Assembly (NCBI GenBank): GCA_022452285.1
Contig: JAKUNG010000009.1
Location: 109,953 to 173,952, forward strand
Length of the DNA stretch: 64,000 nucleotides
Direction of reading: 5' to 3'
Source of the DNA: Terriglobia bacterium
Lineage (GTDB): Bacteria; Acidobacteriota; Terriglobia; Versatilivoradales; Versatilivoraceae
The notes beneath the pieces were generated by a model, which saw only the letters and a program-made list of their open reading frames with translations, was not told the DNA's origin and did not search any database. Below are positions 1 to 9,495 of this stretch, piece after piece. The translations under genes were made by a program, and so were the position numbers. Each line of letters opens with the position of its first letter. Within the stretch, counting starts at the first letter, position 1.

Positions 1-115
1 AGCAGAGATCTCTAGAACTCGGTAACAATAAAAACCTAAAAAATATTTAAACCGTTTTTTATCAAGGGCTTAAAAATTAAAATAGTGATTATTTTAATCT
101 CTACTTCCAGGAATT

Positions 116-718
116 TCAAAAACATCTTTCAGCCAATAAAGTCTCACGGAGTTGATGGGCTGATTCGGCAAGTGAAGGTTTCAGATAAGCAACTTCCTGA
201 GTAGATCCTCGGGATAATGGACCTTCATTACCAGATTCAACTTTCACTGTTAAAAAAGTAGGTCCCTTTTGTTTCAATATGCTATCTAGTGTCTGTTCAT
301 ACCTTTGTACGTCATCAAAATTATAACAATTCTTAAATCCTACTCCTCGTGCCAACATCGAAAAATCAATTCGATTGGCTGCTGGGATTGGCTGGTTCCC
401 TGTTATTTCAAAAGTTTCGTTTTGGACTATGAGGAGAATAAGGTTTTCCGCTCGAGCCTCAACAATGGTAGCTAATGAACCTAAAGTCATCAACATACTA
501 CCGTCACCATTCAAACAAATCACTTTACGTTTTGGCTGAGCAAGAGCAATACCTAACGCCAAATCAGCAGAGTGTCCCATTGCACTATCCGCAGATGCAA
601 AATCAAGATCACTATTAGAATATCTACCCCATGTACGCACAATGCTCATGGTAGTAACTACAACTGCATTTCTTCTTGCTGCAACTAAAGATCTCACAAG
701 TTCCTCTTTGCTAAGCAT
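116..718 (-). CDS. ThDP-binding (beta) subunit of a sulfopyruvate/phosphonopyruvate-type decarboxylase
   Basis: This is the C-terminal, ThDP-pyrophosphate-binding half of a 2-oxoacid decarboxylase. The GDGSMLMTLGSL segment followed about 30 residues later by QNETFEITGNQ is the usual Mg/ThDP diphosphate motif. At 200 aa it is a single-domain subunit, as in the ComE subunit of sulfopyruvate decarboxylase, rather than a full-length 550-aa enzyme. GAGGA lies 4 nt before the ATG. It starts 17 nt after the stop of the alpha-like gene on the same strand, so the two are almost certainly cotranscribed and form one active site at their interface. The substrate (sulfopyruvate, phosphonopyruvate or another 2-oxoacid) cannot be read from sequence alone. 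No phosphoenolpyruvate mutase or sulfolactate gene is adjacent. Confidence 0.85.
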   Translation of the reverse strand: MLSKEELVRSLVAARRNAVVVTTMSIVRTWGRYSNSDLDFASADSAMGHSADLALGIALAQPKRKVICLNGDGSMLMTLGSLATIVEARAENLILLIVQNETFEITGNQPIPAANRIDFSMLARGVGFKNCYNFDDVQRYEQTLDSILKQKGPTFLTVKVESGNEGPLSRGSTQEVAYLKPSLAESAHQLRETLLAERCF

Positions 719-735
719 ACTTTCCTCAATTAAAT

Positions 736-1272
736 TCAGGTCATATTCTCTGTCACTAATAAAACTACGGGGGAGCCTAGTTCTTCTGATAGCCTAATGC
801 TAGAGCTAATCTTCTTCGTGTCCTCTTCTCTACTGAGAAAATCAAACGGAAGCCCCCATGCTTTTAAGGTAGGTTCCGTAAACAGGGCAACAGAGTCTAA
901 ACTGGGCTGACTATACAAATGATTATTCTCTTTTTTGTGAAAATTCTCATTATGCTTCTTTGTCTTGGCATAACCTCGAAAAGTGACTAAGCATAATAAA
1001 GGAATTCTCATTCTCAAAGCAGTTCCTCTAAAACTATCTCCGCTCTCTAACAATCCGGTATTTTGAATTAAAATTATCGGCTTCTTACCACCAATCCAAA
1101 GGCCACTAGCCAGAGCGAATGCTTCACCTTCTCGACTTACCAAACGCAACTTAGGTTCATTTTTACTGTTTAATAAAGCAAAAAGAGTTGCCGAACAGTT
1201 GTCGGGAAGTCCAACAATATCTGTTATACCACAGTACAGAAGTTCTTTAAGGATTGACTGCGCATTAATCAT
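736..1272 (-). CDS. ThDP pyrimidine-binding (alpha) subunit of a sulfopyruvate/phosphonopyruvate-type decarboxylase
   Basis: This 178-aa protein is the N-terminal PYR half of a ThDP-dependent decarboxylase. It has the N-terminal stretch ITDIVGLPDNC (residues ~15-25) and the activating glutamate in LVSREGEAFALASG (residues ~44-57), followed by an IILIQNTGLLESGD segment typical of ComD-like subunits. A TAGG precedes the ATG by 7 nt. It is the first gene of a two-gene operon with the ThDP-binding subunit downstream. In ComDE enzymes this pair converts sulfopyruvate to sulfoacetaldehyde. In related Ppd enzymes the same fold acts on phosphonopyruvate. Assignment to one or the other is not possible here. 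Confidence 0.85.
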   Translation of the reverse strand: MINAQSILKELLYCGITDIVGLPDNCSATLFALLNSKNEPKLRLVSREGEAFALASGLWIGGKKPIILIQNTGLLESGDSFRGTALRMRIPLLCLVTFRGYAKTKKHNENFHKKENNHLYSQPSLDSVALFTEPTLKAWGLPFDFLSREEDTKKISSSIRLSEELGSPVVLLVTENMT

Positions 1273-1734
1273 TTATGGGCCTAGCAAAGTTATGAAGGGT
1301 CATAGATGGTTTAAATCAATAACATGGTGTTCCATGGGGTTTAGATTAAACGAGTAACGATTGTGCCTTATTTGAACAGTTAAACAATACCAGAACTGAA
1401 GAAAAATAAAACTTTCTCAACCACCTTTTCCAAAATTTTCTAAGTCGATCAACATATTTCAGAGAACAATAATAATAACTATACAATAATTAATGTAAGT
1501 GTCCCACTCACTAGACCTATTTAGAATAAGCATTTTCTCCACCGTCGAGGATTTAGATAAATCTGTTAGTAATAATTAGGAGATAATCATTCATGACAAC
1601 CCAAAAAAATCAAATCATTATCCTTTAATCAATTAAACTTTTATCTTTAAGACCCTGTTTTTAAAAATTATTATCAAGATCTTTAAGAATTTTGCTGAAC
1701 AGTTTTAACTACCTCTTATAGGAGGAACTCAAAA
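1273..1734. other. 462-bp divergent intergenic region
   Basis: This AT-rich gap separates the minus-strand decarboxylase operon from the plus-strand SDR and must hold both promoters. No convincing -35/-10 pair stands out. An 11-codon open frame (MTTQKNQIIIL) at 1593-1628 has AGGAG 10 nt upstream (1578-1582) and could be a leader peptide, but at this length chance is a fair explanation. The SDR ribosome site AGGAGG is at 1720-1725. Confidence 0.5.
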
Positions 1735-2502
1735 ATGATTGATCTTAAAAATAAAGTAGCTCTTGTAACCGGTGGGGGCTCTGGAATTGGCAAACGCATT
1801 GCTGAAGTTTATAGTCAGGCTGGAGCATCGGTTAGCATAGCAGACATTAATCTTTCCAACGCCTTAGAAGCAACTGAAAGAATCAATTCAAAAGGTGGTC
1901 GAACAATCGCATGTGCTGTTGATGTACGAAAAGAAGAAAGTGTAGCGAAAATGATATCCCATACTCTCAAAAACTTTGACAACATTGACATCTTGGTCAA
2001 CAGCGCCGGAAATGGTGTTACTAAGTCTTTTCTGAAAACGAGTCTGGAAGATTGGGAAAATATTCTAGCTGTCAATTTAAAAGGTACTTTTCTAGCAGGT
2101 CAGGCAGCAGCTCGGGAAATGGTTAGAAATAACTGGGGAAGGATCATTAATATCACTTCAATCGCTGGTCTAATAGGCATTCCAGGCAGATCGGCCTACG
2201 CAGCTTCTAAAGGAGGGGTAATTGCACTGACTAGAGTAATGAGTGTTGAACTCGGTACTCTAGGAATTACTGTTAATGCTATTGCCCCCGGACCAGTAGA
2301 TACCAATCTAACCAGTAGAATGCATACAAAAGAAACGCGTCAAGCTTACTTGAGCGGATCTCCACTAACTCGTTATGGAACCCTAGATGAACTAGCGGCA
2401 GCCGCTTTATTCTTGGCTTCTAAAGACTCTAGTTACATAACAGGCCAAACCCTGTCGGTTGATGGTGGAATTAGCTCTTCTGGACCATTATTTGCTATTT
2501 AA
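1735..2502 (+). CDS. SDR-family oxidoreductase (FabG/glucose dehydrogenase-like)
   Basis: This is a classical short-chain dehydrogenase of 255 aa, the usual length. The cofactor motif TGGGSGIG is at residues 12-19, NSAG at 89-92, and the catalytic tetrad is N114, S142, Y155 and K159. D37 at the end of the second strand predicts NAD(H) rather than NADP(H) preference. The C-terminal ITGQTLSVDGG segment is that of 3-oxoacyl-ACP reductase-like SDRs. A very strong AGGAGG lies 9 nt before the ATG. The dioxygenase-like gene follows after about 130 nt. Cytoplasmic; the substrate is unknown. Isolated SDRs like this more often oxidise sugars or small alcohols than work in fatty-acid synthesis. Confidence 0.92.
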   Translation: MIDLKNKVALVTGGGSGIGKRIAEVYSQAGASVSIADINLSNALEATERINSKGGRTIACAVDVRKEESVAKMISHTLKNFDNIDILVNSAGNGVTKSFLKTSLEDWENILAVNLKGTFLAGQAAAREMVRNNWGRIINITSIAGLIGIPGRSAYAASKGGVIALTRVMSVELGTLGITVNAIAPGPVDTNLTSRMHTKETRQAYLSGSPLTRYGTLDELAAAALFLASKDSSYITGQTLSVDGGISSSGPLFAI

Positions 2503-2635
2503 AACTATTTAAAATAAAAAGTTGATTTAAAAGATTTCTGAATATTCTGGAGGTTCTGTCAGATATTGTTTAAATTCTATTTGTTTCCTAGTAATATGAA
2601 CATAAATTCTTAACTTGACTGGAGGCATTATTACA

Positions 2636-3541
2636 ATGCAAGGTTGTGTTTTTAATCAAAAACCCATTCCCTCAGAATTGATTGATCAGCTTACTGAAAG
2701 TAGTCTTCAATCTGATAATTCCAATGCACTGCAGCGTCGTCTTCGGGATGACGGATATATTTTTTTGCGTAATGCTCTTGACCTAGATGACGCATTATCT
2801 GCACGTCAGGAGATTCTACAGGCTCTTGTTGATGTTGGTGAAATCAAAACACCAGCTATTGAAGGAATTTTCACAGGAAAAAGTCAACGTGTAGAACGCC
2901 CAGAAGGACTGGGACCATTTTGGAAATCGGTTAGCGAAGGTCAAGGCATTCGCGAAGTCACCCATGGTAAACAACTAAAACAAATCATGACCGACCTTTT
3001 CGGCCAAGAAAGTCGACCCCACGATTACATTTTCATTAGGGTTGCCCCGGTTGGCCGAGCTACTGGCCTCCACTATGATTATCCTTTTTTTGCAAGAGGC
3101 TCAGATCAAATATACACAGTTTGGATTGCACTGGGAGCTATCTCTATCGAAGAAGGCCCTTTGATAGTGGTTCAAGATTCTAATACATTCTTAGATCTTA
3201 TAGAAAGTTCTCGAGAAATTGACTACGATTCAACATCATCGCCTAAAGTAATGATAAAAATGGACCCAATTTCTTTAGCTAAAGAACGTCAAGTTAAATT
3301 ACTAACCACTTCTTTTCAAGCAGGAGACATCGTAGTTTTCGGAATGAATACTCTCCACGGATCAATGGATAATAATTCGACTGTCGGGCAGGTACGGCTC
3401 TCATGTGATGTACGGTTCCAGCCAGCTTCAGATCCCCTGGATGAGCGATATTTTGGTTCTGATCCAAAAGGCACAACAGGTATTGGCTATGCAGAACTGA
3501 ATGGAGCCAAACCCTTAACATCCTCTTGGCATCAGCGTTAA
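2636..3541 (+). CDS. Phytanoyl-CoA dioxygenase (PhyH)-family Fe(II)/2-oxoglutarate oxygenase
   Basis: This 301-aa protein is of the PhyH family. The facial triad is H146-x-D148 in GLHYDYP and H241 in NTLHGSMD. R254 (VRLSC) or R260 would bind 2-oxoglutarate. The frame is open from a TTG at 2615, but a clear GGAGG (2621-2625) lies inside that extension, 10 nt before the ATG at 2636, so I start there. PhyH proteins hydroxylate small carbon or phosphonate substrates using O2 and 2-oxoglutarate in the cytoplasm. The substrate is not predictable here. The next gene begins just downstream and may be cotranscribed. Confidence 0.88.
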   Translation: MQGCVFNQKPIPSELIDQLTESSLQSDNSNALQRRLRDDGYIFLRNALDLDDALSARQEILQALVDVGEIKTPAIEGIFTGKSQRVERPEGLGPFWKSVSEGQGIREVTHGKQLKQIMTDLFGQESRPHDYIFIRVAPVGRATGLHYDYPFFARGSDQIYTVWIALGAISIEEGPLIVVQDSNTFLDLIESSREIDYDSTSSPKVMIKMDPISLAKERQVKLLTTSFQAGDIVVFGMNTLHGSMDNNSTVGQVRLSCDVRFQPASDPLDERYFGSDPKGTTGIGYAELNGAKPLTSSWHQR

Positions 3542-3582
3542 TTCAAAATCTCCAACCAACTCACTTAGACCAGAAAGACTTC

Positions 3583-4929
3583 ATGTTTTTTAATTATTTT
3601 CGCATTAATGTTCTTGTTTTAATTAGCTATATTTTGGTTTTGAACTACTTTGTCTTTCCAGTTTTCGGTGAAGATTGGCCTGAATGGAGAGGTAAAGGAC
3701 GCCTCGGAATTTGGTCTGAAACTGAAATTCTTCGAGAATTTCCTAAATCAGGCCTTAAGGTAAAATGGCGACACCGTTTGGGGAGTGGCTACAGTGGTCC
3801 TGCAGTTTCCAATGGATTGGTATTTGTAGCTGACTTCCTACCTAAAACTGGCAATGATGGTACTGAACGATTAATGGCCCTACATGAAAAAACTGGTCGC
3901 CACATCTGGACCCATTCATGGAAAGTTAATTATGTTGGTTTAGCGAGGAGTTACGCACTAGGACCTAGGGCTACCCCTACAGTTGATGGAGATCGTGTTT
4001 ATGCCATTGGCGCTAAAGGGTCGCTAATCTGTCTTAATTCAGTGGACGGTCAATTAGTATGGAAAAAGAATTTTGTCCGTGAGTATGGAACCAAAGTTCC
4101 TGTCTGGGGAATGGTTGCCTCACCTCTAGTTGAAGGACCACTCTTGATTGCTTTAGTAGGAGGAGAAAAACAAGCTAAGGTAATGGCTTTTAATAAAGTA
4201 ACCGGTGAAGAGGTCTGGCGAGCCCTAGATTCTGACTCAGAACCAGGTTATTGTCCTCCTATCATAATTTCTATTGGTGGACGTAAACAGCTCATAATTT
4301 GGCATCCTAAGGCTGTACTGGCTCTTGAACCTCAAACAGGTAAGGTCTTGTGGCAGATGCCCTTTAGAGTTGACCGTGGTTTGACAGTGGCAACCCCAGT
4401 ATTTAATGGACTGAATTTACTGGTAACTTCATTTTTTAACGGTTCACTAATGCTAGAACTTGACGAAACTTTTCCTGGTGCTAAATTAGTCTGGAAAGGA
4501 AAAAGTAATAGTGAAATTGAAACAGACACCCTCCATTCATTGATAAGTTCACCAGTAATCGTAGGAAACTATATTTATGGAATTGGGAGTTATGGTCACT
4601 TGAGATGTTTAAATGCGAAAACTGGAGAACGAGTCTGGGCGACACTTGAAGTTACGGGAGAAAAGGCCCGATGGGCCAATGCTTTTTTAGTAAAAAATGA
4701 GAGTCAGTTTTTTATCAGTAATGATCGAGGAGAATTGATTATTGCCAAACTATCACCAAAAGGATATCAGGAAATTAGTCGTACGCAATTAATCTCCCCG
4801 ACATCAGACACTGGAATTGGAAGACGTCAAGCTGGCGCGGTTAACTGGTCCCATCCAGCTTATGCTAACCGACACATCTTTGCCCGTAATGATAACGAAA
4901 TCATCTCAGCTTCACTAGAGGCCAACTAG
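3583..4929 (+). CDS. Secreted PQQ-like beta-propeller (BamB-like repeat) protein
   Basis: After an N-terminal hydrophobic signal (about residues 8-28) comes DWPEWRG, the opening often seen in the exported PQQ_2 propeller proteins of planctomycetes and acidobacteria. Repeats of the form 'AL(D/N)xxTGxxxW' follow: LHEKTGRHIWTH, LNSVDGQLVWKK, FNKVTGEEVWRA, LEPQTGKVLWQM, LNAKTGERVWAT. These define blades of a propeller without catalytic residues for PQQ oxidation. The open frame begins at a TTG (3526) overlapping the oxygenase gene, but the signal peptide fits an ATG at 3583, giving 448 aa. Probably periplasmic or outer-membrane associated. The role is unknown; a binding or scaffold function is an inference. 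Confidence 0.85.
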   Translation: MFFNYFRINVLVLISYILVLNYFVFPVFGEDWPEWRGKGRLGIWSETEILREFPKSGLKVKWRHRLGSGYSGPAVSNGLVFVADFLPKTGNDGTERLMALHEKTGRHIWTHSWKVNYVGLARSYALGPRATPTVDGDRVYAIGAKGSLICLNSVDGQLVWKKNFVREYGTKVPVWGMVASPLVEGPLLIALVGGEKQAKVMAFNKVTGEEVWRALDSDSEPGYCPPIIISIGGRKQLIIWHPKAVLALEPQTGKVLWQMPFRVDRGLTVATPVFNGLNLLVTSFFNGSLMLELDETFPGAKLVWKGKSNSEIETDTLHSLISSPVIVGNYIYGIGSYGHLRCLNAKTGERVWATLEVTGEKARWANAFLVKNESQFFISNDRGELIIAKLSPKGYQEISRTQLISPTSDTGIGRRQAGAVNWSHPAYANRHIFARNDNEIISASLEAN

Positions 4930-5058
4930 GCCAAACAATTGAAAACTAAAAGAGATTTAAACCTAGAACAAACTCCTAAAAAAGTTCTTAGTTCTATCCT
5001 CAAAATTCAGAAAATCGTTTTTTTAAAAATATAATGATGGTAGAAAAATCAAAATATT

Positions 5059-6042
5059 CTACCACTTCCAACTAGATTTTAACTTTCCATTGACTACCGA
5101 GGATTCTGGCCACTTGCCATTAAAAAGATCAACAATATTTTGGGCAGACTCAACTGCCATATCCTCAACTGAACGAATATCAACACCAGCTGTGTGATCA
5201 GTTGCTAGAACATTATCTAATTGAATTAGAGGATGTTGAGAATCGATTGGTTCTTGGACAAATACATCTAGTCCTGCTCCACCTAAATGACCATTCTGGA
5301 GAGCTTCAAGCAAATCTTTTTCAACTACTAATCCTCCACGGGCAGTATTAATAAGAAAGCTGCCTTTTTTCATTTTCAAAATGCTTTGTCTATTGATTAA
5401 ACCACAATTCATTTCATTAAGAGGGACATGCAGGCTAACATAATCTGATTCTCTCAACAAACTATCGAGATCCACTAACTCTATACTATGACGTTGGGCA
5501 AATGTTACATCTGGGAAAGCTTCATGTGCTATCAATTTCATCCTAAAACCGGCTGCCCTCACAGCAACGCTGCGACCTATTCGTCCTAATCCAATTAAAC
5601 CTAAAGTTTTTCCACGAAGTGGTTGTGATGCTTCTCTAATCCAGTATCCTTGACTTATTTGACGGTTCCTTTGAATTAATTTTCGAGACACACCTAGTAA
5701 CAATGCCATAGTGTGTTCAGCTACAGCCTCATGATTGGCTGTTGCAGTAATCGTGACTAGAATCTGTGCTTTAGTTACAGCATCCAAATCAATTTGATCA
5801 ACTCCGACACCCCAACGCGAGACAACCCGAAGGTCAGGTAGTGCACTAACCACGCGATCACTGTATGGTTCTCCACCCGCTATTGTTGCTGATACTCCAT
5901 TCAACACTTTTATAGTTTCATTTTCATCAACAAGATTTGGATTTCTTGGATACTGGACCGTGAATCCAGCTTCATGCAATAGGTCTACATGACGACCAGG
6001 TTTTTCATGTAAGACGTCCGTAAAAATCATCACTGTTGGCAC
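5059..6042 (-). CDS. D-isomer-specific 2-hydroxyacid dehydrogenase (phosphoglycerate dehydrogenase-like)
   Basis: This is an NAD-dependent 2-hydroxyacid dehydrogenase of 327 aa. The Rossmann motif GLGRIG is at 151-156, E174 sits at the NAD-ribose position, and the catalytic triad is R235 (TARGG), E264 (QEP) and H283 (TDHTAG). It lacks the C-terminal ACT domain of biosynthetic SerA, so it is more like glyoxylate/hydroxypyruvate reductases or (S)-sulfolactate dehydrogenase SlcC. The start is GTG, fixed by AGGAGG 6 nt upstream. It stands alone and is divergent from fhs. A link to the sulfopyruvate-decarboxylase-like pair 4 kb away is possible but unproven. Confidence 0.9.
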   Translation of the reverse strand: MPTVMIFTDVLHEKPGRHVDLLHEAGFTVQYPRNPNLVDENETIKVLNGVSATIAGGEPYSDRVVSALPDLRVVSRWGVGVDQIDLDAVTKAQILVTITATANHEAVAEHTMALLLGVSRKLIQRNRQISQGYWIREASQPLRGKTLGLIGLGRIGRSVAVRAAGFRMKLIAHEAFPDVTFAQRHSIELVDLDSLLRESDYVSLHVPLNEMNCGLINRQSILKMKKGSFLINTARGGLVVEKDLLEALQNGHLGGAGLDVFVQEPIDSQHPLIQLDNVLATDHTAGVDIRSVEDMAVESAQNIVDLFNGKWPESSVVNGKLKSSWKW

Positions 6043-6291
6043 AATCTTTCCTCCTAAAAATAATAAATAATAAAAACAGCAGTAGCCTCAACCTAAGCTA
6101 TTATGACATGATGTTCACATTCAATAATAGTATCCTAAAAATAGCTGATCGACTCTTTGTCTAATCAAACAACCAAGAAATATAACAGCAAATAAAAACT
6201 TTTAAACCAAGAGCATCTATGATTTTACATTTCAAGAAACTAGTTTATTGATGATGAATCAACTTGTTGAAGAGGAGACCAATAAAAATCA

Positions 6292-7965
6292 ATGAATGAT
6301 ATTGAGATTGCCCTCGGGGCCAAACTAAGAAAGATTACTGATTTAGTTAAAGAAAAATTCCCAATTTTGGGAGAACACCTTGAACCCTATGGTCAATATA
6401 AAGCAAAGCTTTCATTTAAGAGCTTAAAGAACATCGGTAACTCTAGAAATGGAAAACTAATTCTGGTCTCAGCGATGTCGCCTACTCCTGCAGGAGAAGG
6501 AAAAACCACCACTGTAGTAGGATTAGGCGATGCTCTAAACAAGATTGGGAAAAAGACCATTATGTGCCTACGAGAACCGTCTCTTGGTCCATGTTTTGGT
6601 ATGAAAGGAGGTGCCACTGGTGGAGGTTATTCACAAGTTGTCCCAATGGAAGATATTAATCTCCATTTCACAGGAGACTTCCATGCAGTGAGTTTGGCTC
6701 ATAACCTGTTATCAGCACTCCTAGACAATCATATTCACCAAGGCAATCAACTAAACTTTGACCTGAGACGGATAATATGGAATCGCGTAGTTGACCTAAA
6801 TGACCGTGCTCTTCGTAAAATCACCGTTGGATTAGGCGGCGTTAGTAATGGTTATCCCAGAGAAGATCGATTCGAAATTGTTGTTGCCTCTGAAATAATG
6901 GCAATTTTATGTCTCTCAAAATCATTAGAAGAACTTAAAAACAGACTCGGTGAAATTACAGTTGGTTATTCCCGTCAGAAAAAACCTATCCAAGCAAAAG
7001 ATCTTAATGTACACGGTGCCTTAGCTGTCATCTTAAAAGACGCGATTAAGCCTAATCTCGTTCAAACTCTAGAAAATAATATTGCTTTAATCCATGGTGG
7101 TCCTTTTGCCAATATTGCTCATGGCTGCAATTCCGTAATTGCTACTTCAGTAGGATTGAAAATAGCGGATTACGTAGTAACAGAAGCTGGATTTGGAGCT
7201 GATCTAGGAGCAGAAAAATTTGTTGACATAAAATGCCGAAAAGGAGATTTTTCTCCCGCTCTTGTTGTAATCGTTGCTACTTTGAGGGCAATTAAATACC
7301 ATGGTGGAGCTAACAAAGATGCTTTAAGTAAGAAGGATCTAGAACATCTTGAAAAAGGAATTCCAAACCTAGAAAGACACTTAAATAATGTACGAAATCA
7401 CTTCGGTTTACCTTGTGTTGTGGCTCTTAATCAATTCAATAGTGATACTGATGAAGAAATTTTATTTCTGAAGAGTAAAATAGGGCACCACGGTGTTCCA
7501 GTGGTTGTTTGTAATCACTGGTCTCAGGGTAGTCAAGGAGCATTAGATCTCGCTAGAACAGCAGTCAATATAATTGATTCTACTCAAACTAACTTTAAGT
7601 TTGTCTATCAAGAGAACGACTCACTTTGGAAAAAGATTACCAAAGTTGCTACCAAGATTTATGGGGCTTCCGAGGTTGTAGCTGATACTAAGATTCGATC
7701 CAAAATTCAACAGTATGAAGACCAAGGGTTTGGGCACTATCCCGTATGTATTGCAAAAACACAATACTCCTTTTCAACTGATCCTTTACTGAAGGGGGCA
7801 CCCTCCGGCCATGTCTTACCTATTAAAGATGTCCGCCTAAATACTGGAGCTGAATTTTTAGTTGTTATCTGTGGGGATGTCTTAACCATGCCCGGACTAC
7901 CCAATACTCCTAATGCTCATCAAATTGATCTAGATCAAGAAGGGCAAGTACGGGGACTTTTCTGA
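6292..7965 (+). CDS. fhs: Formate-tetrahydrofolate ligase
   Basis: Fhs makes 10-formyl-THF from formate, THF and ATP, feeding one-carbon metabolism. The sequence has the N-terminal family signature, the P-loop [11 protein letters not shown] at 63-73, [19 protein letters not shown], and the family C-terminus with [10 protein letters not shown]. At 557 aa it is full length (usual 555-560). The nearest purine-rich ribosome site (GAGGAG) is 14 nt from the ATG, longer than optimal, but an in-frame TAA just upstream leaves no earlier start. It is monocistronic and convergent with the flavin reductase. No other folate or glycine-cleavage gene is in the window. Confidence 0.98.
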   Translation: MNDIEIALGAKLRKITDLVKEKFPILGEHLEPYGQYKAKLSFKSLKNIGNSRNGKLILVSAMSPTPAGEGKTTTVVGLGDALNKIGKKTIMCLREPSLGPCFGMKGGATGGGYSQVVPMEDINLHFTGDFHAVSLAHNLLSALLDNHIHQGNQLNFDLRRIIWNRVVDLNDRALRKITVGLGGVSNGYPREDRFEIVVASEIMAILCLSKSLEELKNRLGEITVGYSRQKKPIQAKDLNVHGALAVILKDAIKPNLVQTLENNIALIHGGPFANIAHGCNSVIATSVGLKIADYVVTEAGFGADLGAEKFVDIKCRKGDFSPALVVIVATLRAIKYHGGANKDALSKKDLEHLEKGIPNLERHLNNVRNHFGLPCVVALNQFNSDTDEEILFLKSKIGHHGVPVVVCNHWSQGSQGALDLARTAVNIIDSTQTNFKFVYQENDSLWKKITKVATKIYGASEVVADTKIRSKIQQYEDQGFGHYPVCIAKTQYSFSTDPLLKGAPSGHVLPIKDVRLNTGAEFLVVICGDVLTMPGLPNTPNAHQIDLDQEGQVRGLF

Positions 7966-8010
7966 GGTCGGAGGTTCAATATGCCTAGAAATGGTTATTA
8001 TACTTTGAAG

Positions 8011-8511
8011 TCACTTTAGTTTGTCTATTCCAAGATAACTAGAGGAAAAAAATACTAGCGGGGACTTGGTATCATCAAGATTCAGTGCAACTACTTCTCC
8101 CAAAAACAAAGTGTGTGTCCCACCATCAAAAGATTGGGTTAATTGACAATCCAGATAAGCTTGGGTTCCCTTTAGAATAGGAGCTCCAGTAATATCAGTA
8201 GTCCAGGAGATACCTTCAAAACGATTGTTTTCTTTGTCTTTATGCCGTCCAGCAAACCGGTCAGAAATTTCAGATTGAGTCTGACTTAGAATATTAACTG
8301 CAAAGATCTGACTCTTCTCGATCAATGGCCAGGAACGGGTATCTTTAGCCACACTAACCATTACTGTACATGGCTTTACTGTGATAGAACAAAAAGCATT
8401 ACAGGTAAGTCCATGTATATCCTGACCTGAACGGGAAGTAACAACGGTAACACCAGTAACAAAGCGAGACATAATCTGACGAAATTGAGAAGAGTCTATG
8501 GAAGTTTGCAT
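8011..8511 (-). CDS. Flavin reductase (FMN-binding split-barrel, HpaC/RutF-like)
   Basis: This 166-aa protein has the flavin-reductase-like split barrel: MSRFVTGVTVVTS near the start, then GLTCNAFCSITVKP with the conserved T-x-N-x-F that contacts FMN, and FAVNILS. Such proteins use NAD(P)H to reduce free FMN or FAD for a two-component monooxygenase. No oxygenase is adjacent. The only flavin-monooxygenase candidate nearby is the luciferase-like protein at 31.4 kb, so any partnership is a guess. Some members of the fold have other uses. The upstream ribosome site is weak. Confidence 0.88.
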   Translation of the reverse strand: MQTSIDSSQFRQIMSRFVTGVTVVTSRSGQDIHGLTCNAFCSITVKPCTVMVSVAKDTRSWPLIEKSQIFAVNILSQTQSEISDRFAGRHKDKENNRFEGISWTTDITGAPILKGTQAYLDCQLTQSFDGGTHTLFLGEVVALNLDDTKSPLVFFSSSYLGIDKLK

Positions 8512-8687
8512 CAGTTAATCTTTCTGGAAATATCTTTCTAAACTAAATAAAATCAATATCTTAGCACATTTCACTTTAAACTTCAGACAATAAAATGGAA
8601 CAAAATATCAAATGAATTTTAAACCTAAATCAAAATAATTATAAATTAAGAAGACCAACCAAACTAAAAACCTATTTTTCTTCTTGT

Positions 8688-9395
8688 TCACAAGGCGGTT
8701 TGAATACAAAGCTTCATTGCAGGTGTAACTTCTTCAAAAATCGCTAGGATAGAATCCACAATGTCATTGCCAGAGGACTGTAATATCTCATCTTCCTTCA
8801 TTGAAAAATAAACCATAAAACTAGCCCATTCATCCTCCGGAGCACTTTTCAATTTTTTACGCAAATGAAGCATAGTTGGAAAGTTTGACTTGGAGAAATA
8901 TGATTTTTTAGAAGACCAAGACCCTGCCTGTAAAATGAAGGACTCACGTAAAACCAAACGTTTTAGCTCTATTTCCATTGGACTATTTGATCTTAGTAAT
9001 TTGATCAGTCTATGCCAGTCCCAGTCAGTCTCTAAGTTAAATCGAGAACTCTTATCAGATTTCTTGAGGTACCCTCGCTCTACTTGTAAACCACATTTGA
9101 AAAGTTGTTCGTCAGTATCAATCATTAAAAAGAACTTTGCACATCCGAAACTCACATTAGAAGAAATAGGTTTTGCTAGTTTGTTAGCTTTAACTACATA
9201 ACCAATCCATCTCCAATACACTCCCCTTCCCCAACGTTCAGTGACAAAAGATTGCTGGAATCGAGATTCCAACTCTACCTTAAGAATGCGTGTAATTCGT
9301 TCATGGTCACCGAGATTTCCAACACGGATCCCCCGGTGAAAGTCAAGAAACCTGGATTGAAATCCAACCATCTGTGATTCTTGAGCAAGCTTCAC
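8688..9395 (-). CDS. Conserved-looking protein of unknown function
   Basis: I do not recognise this 235-aa protein. It has no signal peptide or membrane segment, is rich in Lys, Ser, Phe and Trp, and has a basic centre. FFLMIDTDEQLFKCGLQVERGYLKK looks like a mixed alpha/beta core (residues ~87-111), followed by helices containing WDWHRLIKLLR and LHLRKKLKSAP. The start is GTG at 9395, supported by GGAG about 7 nt upstream. A 103-aa frame on the opposite strand inside it is probably a shadow. It is not obviously in an operon. A DNA-processing or defence role is possible but unsupported. Confidence 0.6.
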   Translation of the reverse strand: MKLAQESQMVGFQSRFLDFHRGIRVGNLGDHERITRILKVELESRFQQSFVTERWGRGVYWRWIGYVVKANKLAKPISSNVSFGCAKFFLMIDTDEQLFKCGLQVERGYLKKSDKSSRFNLETDWDWHRLIKLLRSNSPMEIELKRLVLRESFILQAGSWSSKKSYFSKSNFPTMLHLRKKLKSAPEDEWASFMVYFSMKEDEILQSSGNDIVDSILAIFEEVTPAMKLCIQTAL

Positions 9396-9495
9396 CTATG
9401 GCTCCATAAAAAACAACTGAAATAGGCAAAATGGTCAAGACAAACTTAAACTATTAATTCCAAAAAGTTTTCTTTTTAGATACTTCAATTCAAAC

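Noticed and set aside
1593..1628. Eleven-codon leader ORF upstream of the SDR as a separate gene
   Set aside because: Too short to distinguish from chance, although it has a ribosome site; kept only as a remark.
8890..9201. 103-aa plus-strand frame inside the unknown protein gene
   Set aside because: The minus-strand frame is longer, has a GGAG-supported start, and reads more like a protein.
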